Origin: Eukaryota sp. TZLM1-RC
Taxonomy: Eukaryota > Metamonada: BaSk clade
DNA: 64,000 bases
Direction of reading: 5' to 3'
Assembly: GCA_040285825.1 (NCBI GenBank)
Contig: JAUPSS010000004.1
Location: 3,851,658-3,915,657, forward strand
Each line of letters starts with the position of its first letter. The first letter of the stretch is position 1. Shown piece after piece: positions 49,647 through 59,094 of the stretch. The notes beneath the pieces are model-generated. The model did no database searches, was not told the DNA's origin, and saw only the letters and a list, made by a program, of their open reading frames with translations. Position numbers and translations under genes: made by a program.

Positions 49647-51854
49647 TTAAACCTTACAATAGAAATCTTCTCTGTCAAGATCTGCAGAGTATATTTTGAG
49701 CAAATTACTAATTGTAGGTCCAAAAAATTCATTACCCAATAGAATATGCTGCGGAATCACACCAACATTTTCCTTAACTGAAATAACTAAATCGGAAAAG
49801 CTTTCCCATGGATATCTCTCAGGAAACTCAGATCGCAAAGCTTCATATACATCGACATAGGTAGAATCAAGTTCAGTTGAGATTTGATACATTTCTCTTG
49901 CTTGCATCCTGCAACGAATGGAGACCAAAACAGGAACGGGAGGATGAGATGCTAGACTCTGAATAAACTGAGTAGCAAACTGTTTGTGTAGCTTTTCTTG
50001 GAGATTGGATTTTGCATCAACTCCAATAATAAGTTGGGAATTAGGTTTTCCGTCTATCAAAATTAGATCAGGACCAGCAGCGTCCTTGCCATTCTTCCAA
50101 ATATTTCCCCTACACGATTCCAATTCTTTCCAAGTACATACTTCATCTTGACTAATTAAACACTGAATCTTAAGGTTTTTGATAATTGCTTTCGATGGTT
50201 TGAAATGCAGAACTTTCAGACGTAAAGTTTCCTTCAATTGGATGGAATACTGCTGGGAATTCCAAATACAATGGTCAGGATTAGATGAAGTTTGACTTGG
50301 TCCAAATAAATAAATGAGGGAGTGGCATTGGGAAATTGGTTCAACTTTAGGAAAAAGTTGACTCCGCAAAATAAGAAAATTGCCGATTAATTCTTCAAAT
50401 GACTTCCCCATTTCTGTAGCAAACTTATCTTTGGCCATTTTTAGGGCATCGCCATCAACTTGATTAAATGTCTTCTTATCAATAAACAAGTCAACAATAG
50501 TGTTGATCAATGAATCGAGTTGTTGCAACAGAGCAGGGGAGACATAACATGAGATGGACCATTTAAGATCAAAATAAGACAAAATACAATGATAGCGTGT
50601 TAATTGAAAAGAGTCTCTACTGTGCTGTGGTGGAGGAAGGACTAATGGATTCAACATAAAGAAAGCATCAGCTTCAAAACAATCCATAGCCAAGTTTCCA
50701 CTGTTTAATCGTACTTGATCACAATGAAATTCACCGAATGAGGACATTTGAGGCGACAAAGCAAGAGGAAAAGCTGCAACAGCGAGTGCTTGAATAAGAG
50801 GATTTAAAGGAGAAACATCTGAAGTGTTGATTTCAGGCGATACATTCCACTTTCTGGTTTTCTTGAAGGCGTTAAGGGTCCTAATAATTGTTCTTGGATT
50901 ACCCGAACACTGAATGAGACATTTGAGTGCTTCTGTAAGGTTAACACCACTTGGAAGATCAGCTTGTTGAATGAATTGGTATAAATGATTTAGATCTGAG
51001 ATGGCTTCAAGCCTGTAAGTAATCACCTTGAATTTGGAATTTTCTAAACATTGTTGGATATATTGACGATAAAGTCCAGCGACAAACGGTAAACCAACAC
51101 CATTATGAATAAGATTTCTAAAAAAAGGAAACCATTCAGGAATAACAGACCCACCTTCACAGTTGGAGTTCCGGTTGGAAGAAGGAATTTCATCAAAAAA
51201 GAAGAGAAAAGGTAAGTTCGATTCATTACCCAGTGATTTCCAATAATTCAAGGCATCGTCTTCATTTTGAAAAAAAGATAAAGAATTGTCTATTGTTTTT
51301 GGAGAGAATCTGGATAAGAGGAAATCGAGGTCTTTTAGAAAACGATTCATTGGTCTCGAATTAACTCCAGGTAGCAGAGATTTCAGGTTACTAAAGAAGA
51401 AGCCTGAGGTGGGTGGAGAATAAGGAATGTTGAGATATAATGCAATGTACTCGAGAAGATATTCAGTAGCATTTTCAAACGAACAGTCAGGGAGCTCCAT
51501 GGCGACAAAACGACCGGAAAGATATAGATAAACTAAAAGGTCAGCAATACATGGAGTACTCCCAATGACTTTTTGAGAATGACCAAGCGAGATGTACAAA
51601 TCTGAAAGAATATCGTTACGTCCATTAGGCTCAACAAGAGAGTGTAAACAGCTAGCTCCAAAAGTTGTTTTACCAGACCCACGAGTACCAATCACAGCAT
51701 TGATACATGGCTTCTCATTTTTGCCAATTGTTCTGAACAGAGAAAGTTGATCGCATAGATTGAGTGTGAAAGAAAGGATAGCTCCGATTCTATTGATCAT
51801 TGATTTAGATTGCAGGGCCTTATAAGAGTTCACACCTCGGATCAGAATAGACAT
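49647..51854 (-). CDS. Crinkler/RHS-like protein: P-loop NTPase with C-terminal PD-(D/E)xK-type nuclease motif
   Basis: The intact 735-residue ORF has a Walker A GTRGSGKTT (residues 56-64) and a hydrophobic Walker B LPFLFFFDE (about 214-222). A long helical part follows with SGNPRTIIRTLNAFKK, a sensor/arginine-finger-like helix. The C-terminal part has AAGPDLILID (Asp about 596) and GVDAKS (about 612-617), a PD...13-residue gap...DxK pattern of the restriction-endonuclease fold. NTPase plus REase-type nuclease is the known architecture of the CR/RHS effector class (Crinklers of oomycetes and fungi, RHS of trypanosomes). Role here is unknown: host conflict, effector, or transposon-derived. The start is 30 bp from a TIR at 51884 and about 100 bp from a LINE-A copy, echoing the retroelement association of RHS genes. 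Confidence 0.6.
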   Translation of the reverse strand: MSILIRGVNSYKALQSKSMINRIGAILSFTLNLCDQLSLFRTIGKNEKPCINAVIGTRGSGKTTFGASCLHSLVEPNGRNDILSDLYISLGHSQKVIGSTPCIADLLVYLYLSGRFVAMELPDCSFENATEYLLEYIALYLNIPYSPPTSGFFFSNLKSLLPGVNSRPMNRFLKDLDFLLSRFSPKTIDNSLSFFQNEDDALNYWKSLGNESNLPFLFFFDEIPSSNRNSNCEGGSVIPEWFPFFRNLIHNGVGLPFVAGLYRQYIQQCLENSKFKVITYRLEAISDLNHLYQFIQQADLPSGVNLTEALKCLIQCSGNPRTIIRTLNAFKKTRKWNVSPEINTSDVSPLNPLIQALAVAAFPLALSPQMSSFGEFHCDQVRLNSGNLAMDCFEADAFFMLNPLVLPPPQHSRDSFQLTRYHCILSYFDLKWSISCYVSPALLQQLDSLINTIVDLFIDKKTFNQVDGDALKMAKDKFATEMGKSFEELIGNFLILRSQLFPKVEPISQCHSLIYLFGPSQTSSNPDHCIWNSQQYSIQLKETLRLKVLHFKPSKAIIKNLKIQCLISQDEVCTWKELESCRGNIWKNGKDAAGPDLILIDGKPNSQLIIGVDAKSNLQEKLHKQFATQFIQSLASHPPVPVLVSIRCRMQAREMYQISTELDSTYVDVYEALRSEFPERYPWESFSDLVISVKENVGVIPQHILLGNEFFGPTISNLLKIYSADLDREDFYCKV

Positions 51855-51883
51855 GGTTGACCAAGATTAATACCATTTATATA

Positions 51884-53808
51884 GAGTCTGACAAAATACA
51901 CCAGCTATTGCACCAGTTATTAAGAATTGTTTGAAAAATTGAATTTAATTTCTGAAAAAAAATGACCGAATTATGAAATTAGATATACAAAAACATATCA
52001 AATTTACCATTATAAGACTATGTTTAAGTTCCAATTTTAATCATATATTTCGATCTACAAATCCTCTTATCACTAGGCCTTTGGCCCAGAAGTTTAATGA
52101 ATTACGTGCAACAGTTTTGTCACAATTACTAGGATGTAAAATGTTCCGAATTCCTGATCATGCTTATCTTAGTCCACATTATGACGGTTTAGGTTGGACA
52201 AAGGCTTCTATTCTTACTTCATGTGCTTCTATTGGTGGATGCAGAGATGCAATATTTGAGTTTTCTGAAAGATTTGCCGATTGGGAAGATTTATCAATGA
52301 CAACGCAAAGTTCCACTGTTTTTGCATTAAATGAAGAAATTTCAAAAATTAAAGTTGAAAAATGCAATCGATGCTTTCCCCAATCATTCAATGGAAATAT
52401 TCCTGAAAAGGTTTTTTTAAATTTTAAATACACTCTTCGAACATTACAGAAACGACTCACTTCAATGTATGAAAATGATCTTTATAAAATTAAATGCAAG
52501 TCGGCTGTTTTGAATCAAGATCTTCACTCATTGTTATTGGAAAAGGGTGTTTGTGAAAATCAACATCAGATTCTTCACTTTTTGTAAAACTTGTACCACG
52601 AAGATTTGGACTGTGTGCTAATGATGAAGCGTTTGTAACAAAAATGAGATTATATTTGAATATCCCCATTAATCAATTATTATCAAAAGAAAAATGTATT
52701 TGTTCGAATTCACCACAGCTCACTTTGCGTCATGCTGTAAATTGTTCGAAATTGATAACTTATCGTTCTTCATTACATGATGCTGTTAGAGACACTGTTT
52801 TTAATATGGCTCGAACTGCAAGAATTTCGTGTATCAAAGAGCCTCTGCTGAAGGAAACATTGTGATCGAATAATTTTGGTTCTGATGATAGAGGTGATGT
52901 GCACTGTGATTGGATTGACAACTCTGAAGTTGTTGTTGATTTTGTCTCATGTAATGTTGCAAACGACACTTTGGTTCAAAGTAGAAAATTTAATCCTGTA
53001 TATGCTCTTGAATCTAAAGCCAAAAAACTTAGAAGATATGGCAAAGATATTGAAGAAGCTAATGTTGATAGAAATAGACCACTTGTTTTTATTGCTTTCC
53101 CATTTTCGATAAACGGAAGACTATCAGTAGAAGCAGCCATTTTTTTTGATGATTTCCAAAAAATGGTTGACAAAACAATGAAAAGATTTGGTATCTGATA
53201 GTGGCGCTCTTGAATTAATTTTGCATTATTAATAGATCGCGTCGATTCTGCAATCGAATTAGAGAAGCTTTAGCTAGACAGCAAACAGATCAAGATTTTG
53301 TAAAGGAAATCTTGGTTCAATGAATTTCGTCCTATTAGTTATGAGTTTATTTTGTTGAGTGTGCAAGATCATTAAACAAAAATACCAGTTATTTAAATTT
53401 TTTCGGTAGTTTGCACCATTTTATTAATCTGTGCACCAGTGTAAAATGCACCAGTGTAATTTACAAAACACCATTTCTATCTGGTACATATCACCACCTT
53501 GTGCTTCTTCATTTATCTAGTGTTACAAACGTGGCAGACTGTTAGGTTCAAAAAACGTTAGACGCCAACCTTCGGCATTTGAAATCGCGCCAAGAGGTAG
53601 ACTCAATGAGAACCAGTAATGCAATTTCTACCTAGATTGTCTACGCAATGCCATCTCGTTCATATTTATTGTTTCCTTCACCTTAATAAACCTACTCTAT
53701 TTTATTTAGCATTCTCAACAGCTCGAAAACAAATTTAAATAGTAAGTGGTGCAACAAACTTAATAATTTAATTAACTGGTGCAATAACTGGTGTATTTAG
53801 TCAGAGTC
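51884..53808. mobile_element. TIR-bounded unit of about 1.9 kb containing LINE-A copy 7
   Basis: Inverted repeats of 36 bp lie at 51884-51919 and 53773-53808 (core TAAATACACCAG.TATTGCAC versus AAAATACACCAGCTATTGCAC, 3-4 mismatches). Extra CACCAGTGTAAA repeats occur internally at about 53410-53470. Nothing but LINE-A sequence is coding inside, so I read it as a small non-autonomous DNA transposon into which LINE-A copy 7 inserted. No convincing target duplication was found. Confidence 0.6.
51960..53360 (+). mobile_element. LINE-A copy 7 (plus strand)
   Basis: The copy starts in the RT thumb region (LDIQKHIKFTIIRLCLSSNF, matching 7793-8530), then CKMFRIPDHAYLSPHYDGLG and TKASILTSCASIGGCRDAIF. 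The knuckle CICSNSPQLTLRHAVNCSKL and the endonuclease (RGDVHCDWIDNSEVVVDFVS) follow, then FPFSINGRLSVEAAIFFDD. Frame breaks occur at about 52590, 52862 (TGA replacing L) and 53200. The 3' end TTGAGTGTGCAAG is near 53360. It is 5'-truncated before the YMDD motif. Confidence 0.85.
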
Positions 53809-54043
53809 ATTATTTAATTTAGAAATCATGGTAACTCACGTGCGAATTACCATATTTACCCAATTGCAATATCGTTGTATAGATGTCATAGGAAAATTGT
53901 ATTTTAGACTGATAAATTTTATGATCGGACGATGATGTGATTATTGTGTGTTCAAACCATGAGCATTGAATTTTTATCATAATCTATGAAATATAGAAAG
54001 ATTGATAAAGCATATTTACTGAAAAAATAATCAAATCCTACAA
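53809..54043. other. 3' flank of RAB28
   Basis: AT-rich, no ORF; part of the presumed 3' UTR side of the minus-strand RAB28 gene. Confidence 0.5.
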
Positions 54044-54737
54044 TTACATAATACAACAGCCTTTCTTATCTTCATTATTTTGTTCATTACTGGAACTCAC
54101 GGAATGATTTACAATCTGAGCAGGAACAACCTTCTGTGATTAGAAATCAATTAAAAAAACATACAGATGCAGCCTCAACATCATGTTTGGAAAGAGGAAC
54201 ATGGGCTAAATCAGCAGCAATTCTATGAAACACGGCATTGACATTGTCACCGGTCTTCGCTGATAGGAAAAAAGAAGACATGTCGTTCTCCCTAGCAAAG
54301 TCGTTGTGTTTATCAGGTTTCACCATACGAAGATGTGCAAGATCCGTCTTTGTACCAAGTAGAATCAGGTGAGGTAATGACTCATCTTGATATGTTCTTC
54401 TCACAATGTTTAGCCAATCATGAAGATTATGGAAGCTTTGAAGATTGGTAATGTCATATACAAGTATTATGGCATGAGAACCGTATATGTATTTAGAGAG
54501 CATCTTGGAGCCTATGGTCTGGCCTCCAATATCCCATAGTTGAAGTGTCACACGTGTATCATTAGGAAAGTCTATATTTCGGCTAAAGAAGTCCAAACCG
54601 ACTGTTTGCTTGTAAGACTTAGCAAAGTAATCATCAACAAAGCGGTACACAGTTGAAGTTTTTCCAACTGCACCATCACCAAGAAGTATGACTTTAAACC
54701 TTAATAATTCACTTTCAGAGTCTGAAGAACTGTACAT
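54044..54737 (-). CDS. RAB28: RAB28-like small GTPase, two exons
   Basis: Exon 1 is 54737-54165 and exon 2 is 54133-54044, separated by a 31-nt intron; the joined product is 220 residues (human RAB28 is 221). G motifs are visible: G1 LLGDGAVGKTS (about 18-26), switch I SYKQTVGLDFF, G3 WDIGGQT (the RAB28-specific form of WDTAGQ), YIYGSHAIILVYDITN, G4 GTKTDLAHLRMVKPDKHNDF and G5 FLSAKTGD. Exon 2 supplies KVVPAQIV and a basic tail ending CCIM, a CaaX prenylation box. Stopping at the exon 1 frame would leave no prenylation site, which supports the intron. RAB28 associates with BBSome/IFT traffic at the ciliary base, fitting the IFT70 gene nearby. Confidence 0.93.
54134..54164 (-). other. 31-nt spliceosomal intron in RAB28
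   Basis: On the minus strand the intron runs GTATGT...TTTCTAATCACAG. The donor is GTATGT, a branch-like CTAAT lies about 7 nt from the CAG acceptor, and the interior is T-rich. Removing it extends the frame into a CaaX tail. Confidence 0.85.
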
Positions 54738-54879
54738 TGATCAAAGTTGAGTGGTAATTCAATTAATGCATGTTTCTTTCCAAACATCATTGTTTTTGTT
54801 TGATGAACGCTATTATACTCCAAACTTCCTGCATGTACTCACAGATCATTGCAGTACCTTTGTTCTAGTATTATCATGA
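54738..54879. other. RAB28 upstream flank
   Basis: Short spacer to the Fanzor C relic. No element was recognised. Confidence 0.4.
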
Positions 54880-55400
54880 ATATGTAAGCGTGGTATCACG
54901 TACTTATTGAGTGTACTGCTTACTTCCCTATTCCAATAAACTCCACATTCACTATTTTGCCAGTGCAGCATACCTTAACATTGGACTGGTTAAATATCAT
55001 CTTTGTTCTGATTGCAATTTTGCATGAGTTCTTGAATTATATTTTCTAGATTGTTAATAACATGAGCATTATAGTACTGCTTTTTGCCGACCGTAAATCA
55101 TCTTCCATTCTCCTTTTTGTGCGTTTGAACCTTTTTTATGCAAATGGATCTTTTACTTTTTCGATTGTTTTCGACACAAGCAAATCAACTTTTACTGGTA
55201 CGATAACCTTCTACCGAACAGGCTTTAATACCATTTTTTGCGAAAATTCTTTTCAGTCCTACACATCTCATGGTGCTTGCTTGATCTTGGAAATTGCTCT
55301 TCGCAAAGTCAATTACAATACTTATATCATCATCCAATTTGACAATTGTTGCCTTAAGTATTGGGGGAAAAGAAAAGTGGATTTATTTTCTAATCATATT
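54880..55400 (-). pseudogene. Fanzor copy C, decayed C-terminal relic
   Basis: Read in changing minus-strand frames, the relic gives TMRCVGLKRIFAKNG then IKACSVEGYRTSKS (about 55180-55270), equivalent to the 'L...f...g..v..vdEyrTSk.C' block. About 200 bp further, GMLHWQNSECGVYWNREVSS then TLN (about 54920-54990) is equivalent to the 'gll.C....C...WNRDvNAa.N' block. The RuvC-III Asp appears as Glu. Stops and frame changes are frequent and zinc-ribbon cysteines are mostly lost. No RuvC-I or N-terminal part was found between here and 55500. Confidence 0.5.
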
Positions 55401-55489
55401 ATATAAGCCCTTGGGCGCAAACACTGCTTCTTCCCTATTTTAAAATAAATCATTTCATATGAATATGAAACAAAAACTACAAACAAAAA

Positions 55490-56110
55490 ACTAAATAACT
55501 ATAAATACTGAGAATTCAACATGCTTCCTAATTCTATTACTACGTCTAGGCCACCTAGGGGCTGTAGACTCATTGGAGGTACCTTGTCGTTGACTAGTGG
55601 TACGCCTACCAATTTTCTTGTTATTCTTACTAAATAACATGTGAGCTTCTGAATGTTTAACCGAATGGAGAGGCTCTTCTGTTGTCTCACCGCCAAACCA
55701 TTGAACAGTACAGAAACTACCTGAATCAGAGCCATATTCTGAGAGGATTTTCTCTATAACGTGTTTTTCAGCATCGCCTCCTACTACTGCCTTGATGAAC
55801 TCAATATCCTGTGGATTATCAGCGTAATAGATTCTACAATTTTTTTAGCAGCTTTTAATTCAATGCCAGTGGTAAGATTCTTTAATGATAAAGTGGATTT
55901 GGTGCAGTCAATCACTAAGAATGGTTCATTTCAAGATTGATGCAATTTATTATTTTGCTTGGTTTTACGTAAGACATAGTCGCCAATATTGAATACTATA
56001 AAACGCGAATTAGTATTATCTACTGAAATTGGAGTATTTAATGTTTGGGGACGCTCTGCTTCTTCCCTCTTTTCTTGAAGACGATTATTTTTAAATTTAA
56101 TGTCAACTAA
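55490..56110 (-). pseudogene. Degenerate second copy of the LTR-element integrase C-terminal region
   Basis: The minus-strand sequence is diverged but alignable with 57700-58190 of the LTR-type element, with matching stretches such as TTCTTTAATGATAAAGTGGATTT versus TTCTTTATTAATAAAGTTGATTT (pieces compared within 20 bases). It also has the same context of a protein region with KLG/VGVPLV (55499-55735). No catalytic motif is present. It is probably a solo remnant of another insertion. Confidence 0.45.
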
Positions 56111-56142
56111 TAAAGGTATGTTAGTTTCAAATTTGGATAGAT

Positions 56143-56346
56143 TTGCTATTAACTTTCAGTTTGAGCCAAAAACGAGGTGTTATTCAATGTGCTTGGTATG
56201 ATGGAACTGAACTAATTATCGATTGTACGACCGTGTCTCCACGGCAAAGAAGTTCCAATTCTGACATTGCACATTTCCTCAAAAATGCTGAGGTTTTCCA
56301 AGAAATCAAAATACGAAACCTTTCTACAACGTCTTATTTTGAATAA
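56143..56346 (+). pseudogene. Short LINE-like endonuclease fragment (tentative)
   Basis: The 67-residue ORF reads KRGVIQCAWYDGTELIIDCT then TVSPRQ, resembling the R.D.....dG..ii.D.T...P core of restriction-like endonucleases in non-LTR elements. It is too short to classify. Confidence 0.3.
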
Positions 56347-56649
56347 TGTTACGGAGTGTTATAACAAGCGAGTTGCTATCCAAGTGAATAGCGAAAATCT
56401 GCCGTCATTCAGTCGATGGGATTTGAGTGGGTAAAAGCTTAGGTTAAGGTTTGTTGTTTAGTTTTAAAAAAATGTGTTTGTTTCTGGAATAAACTCATTT
56501 CATATGTTTGCAGGATCTGTTCTTGGATTAATCGAAGATCCGAACATAAATTCGTACGAGGTAAAAACAGTTTTTTGCCTTTAGTGGAGGTTAGTTCTAT
56601 GAGAATCTTTTATGAACTTTCACAAACATAAAGAAATAGTATTTTTCAC

Positions 56650-56934
56650 CATAAATTCAATACAAATTCAAAAAAAATCCAAAGTTCCATTTTCATGTTG
56701 AATATATTCTACAAACAGACAACATCCAATAGAAATGAATCAAATGGTGATGTTCAGCAATTGACAATGATAACCCTAAGTTCTACTCGATTATCATTCT
56801 TTTGATTAGGTCAATAACATTTTCAACATTTATGAGCTTTATGCATCATTGAAACTAATGGTCATGTCTCTCCGTTGAGTTGAATTCTATTGTTTTTAAA
56901 CTGTTTGCAACATTTGCGACAATTCAAGCATGAT
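56650..56934 (-). repeat. ~280-bp dispersed repeat, inverted copy 1
   Basis: Its reverse complement closely matches 62877-63150, starting ATCATGCTTGAATTGTCGCA and ending near TTCAACATGAAAATG. The core (56690-56934) differs by only a few per cent. The two copies face each other across 6 kb holding the LTR-type element and the hAT relic. Confidence 0.85.
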
Positions 56935-56972
56935 TGAAGTATACAAAGGCAATTATTTAGAAAACACTGGAC

Positions 56973-57488
56973 TTATAACCACTGGATACAAAAAAAGATA
57001 GTAAAAAACAAATAAAAATTGAAATACTTTATACTAAAAGAGTTTTGATTTCCACCTACATAGTCATGAGAAATATCAACCAAATACATATCACCCGGAT
57101 ACTGAATCCACCATTGAAAACAAGCTATTTCAGCTACAAATTCATTCATAATAAGTTTAACAGATTTAATTAAACCTTGATTAATAAGTTTTGTTGGAGA
57201 TACGGGAGATTTTGACAGATAGAATTTAGCAGCACTAACAAGTTGAACAAATTTCATAGGATACTTCTGTTCAGTTATATTGGTAGGAATTGGGCTCAAT
57301 ATTTTCAAGTTTGGTAATTGTATTTGAATATTGACAGAATTACACACGTTTACTACCAGTCTAACAATCGACTGAAGTAAAAATATTCCTTGTAATGACA
57401 TGTTTGAAATACCAGGAAACACAACCGTTTCTTTCAATGCTGTAAGATTGCATACATCAGCAACATGTCCTTCACTGTTGAACAAGCA
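56973..57488 (-). CDS. Unrecognised ORF (170 residues) next to the inverted repeat
   Basis: The ORF reads SEGHVADVCNLTALKETVVF, then a long helical middle, then FVAEIACFQWWIQYPGDMYL. No family is recognised. It begins after an in-frame stop with no clear ATG (its first methionine is at FPGISNMSL, about residue 30). A 59-bp repeat follows directly upstream at 57527. It is probably a fragment of a mobile element gene, and may not be expressed. Confidence 0.3.
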   Translation of the reverse strand, partial: CLFNSEGHVADVCNLTALKETVVFPGISNMSLQGIFLLQSIVRLVVNVCNSVNIQIQLPNLKILSPIPTNITEQKYPMKFVQLVSAAKFYLSKSPVSPTKLINQGLIKSVKLIMNEFVAEIACFQWWIQYPGDMYLVDISHDYVGGNQNSFSIKYFNFYLFFTIFFCIQWL

Positions 57489-57526
57489 CCAACTTCACTA
57501 GTGAACTGGATAACTGTTCTATATTG

Positions 57527-57588
57527 AAGCAATAATTGAGTTTTAGACATTGGAAATTTGATAAATGTGCCAAGAAGCCAACATAAAT
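57527..57588. repeat. 59-bp dispersed repeat, second copy
   Basis: Nearly exact match to 25050-25108, continuing here into AAATTCAATAAAAATT where the other copy is interrupted by LINE-A4. Confidence 0.8.
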
Positions 57589-58323
57589 TCAATAAAAATT
57601 TATAAAAATTCTATACTATTGACGAATATATATCATAATATATTTTTAATATCATAAATATCAAAAATTTACAATATCAATTCTATGGTAACTTCATCAA
57701 TATTTCCTACAAACGATCCCACGGGACAATTAGCGTCAGTTGAACATAACGTGGCTTCAATTTCAATACCATCATAGACTGGCCATGATAGACTGGCCTT
57801 TCGACTATCTCGTCTGGCTCTTCTATGAGGTTGTTTGCGAGTAGGTTGGCCAGCAGAAGGTCGTGACTTGTTGGTCTGGAGGAAGGCTTGATCGGCCTTT
57901 GTATTCTTAATGCGGTCGACAGGCTCAGTGCCTCGTACATCTCCAGCATATACGACTTGACACTCGTTACCATCCTGGTTGAGAACTTTTGATAAGAGAT
58001 GTTCTTCAGTATCACCTGAGGCCACGATGCGATGGAATTTGTCATCGGTGGGCTTATCAGAATGATATAATTTGCATTGTGAAATGCTAGCCTTAGATTC
58101 GACACCTGTGATTAAATTCTTTATTAATAAAGTTGATTTGCTAGGTTTGTCGATGACCAGATATGGGCCCAGATAATTCCCATGTAATTTGGAGTTACTA
58201 AATGATTTGAGGATTCAGTATCCAACTTCGAATAGCAGGTTACTCGTTCTTGGCTTCTCCTCCGGCGATTTCGATGTTTGGGTGGTTTCTGCTTTTTCTC
58301 GTTTTTCTTTCAATCGATTGAAT

Positions 58324-59037
58324 TTAGATTGGATATACAAATTTTGTAAGATGATCTCTATGACGTCGTTCAAATAGGCCATTTGATTGACTGAAATTTG
58401 GAATACCATTCGTCACGTCGATCGACAAGAATTCGCAAAGTGATTTAAACACGTTGGTGGCGAATTCTGGGCCGTTGTCACTGTGAATGCTGTAGGGTAT
58501 ACCGAAGATTGCACGAACACTCCAAATCAAAGCGTCGGCTGTCAGCCTTGCATTTGATTCTTTGAGGGGTACGAGGATTGTATACCCAGTGAAACTGTCC
58601 ACGAAAACTAAGATGTATTTATTGGCCTCTTGATCTGAAGGAAGAGGGCCAATGGTATCCACGTTCAACCTCGCGAAGGGTTTGTCAGCCCAGAGAGATC
58701 CGGTTGATGGGGTGTTAGTTTTGGGGACAGGTGCCGTTTTCTGACATGATGGACAAGAACGCACATGATTCTTCATGTCATCAGTCATACTAGGCCAGTA
58801 GTAGTCGCTAAAGGATAGCCTGCGTAAACTCTCAAACATACTAGGATGACCGCCTGATACATAACCATGTATGATCAGAAGCGTGTCGTTGATAAGTGAT
58901 GACGGAATGACTATCCTGCCTGATTCGTTAACGTAAAGGTCAAGATGATTGACGGAACAGTTATTAAATGAATGTTCTTGAGCTGCAATCGCTTGTCGTT
59001 GCTCTGAACGGATCCTACTCAACCATGGATCGAACAT
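58324..59037 (-). pseudogene. DDE integrase of the LTR-type element
   Basis: The 237-residue ORF has an HHCC zinc finger (LIIHGYVSGGH, CPSCQK at about residues 52-97). The catalytic core has all three acidic residues: LNVDTIGPL (D), IHSDNGPEF (D), and FSQSNGLFERRH (E). It is typical of Ty3/gypsy integrases, which insert the cDNA copy into host DNA. A frameshift at about 58330-58410 separates the C-terminal region (58105-57669, with basic RPTSHDLLL and EPDEIVERPVYHGQS). Without an RT in cis it could move only by borrowing. Confidence 0.85.
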
Positions 59038-59094
59038 GGGGATTGCAGATAAACATTTCGAATGTTTTGTGAGTATCCCGAAGGTCTTCTGGGT

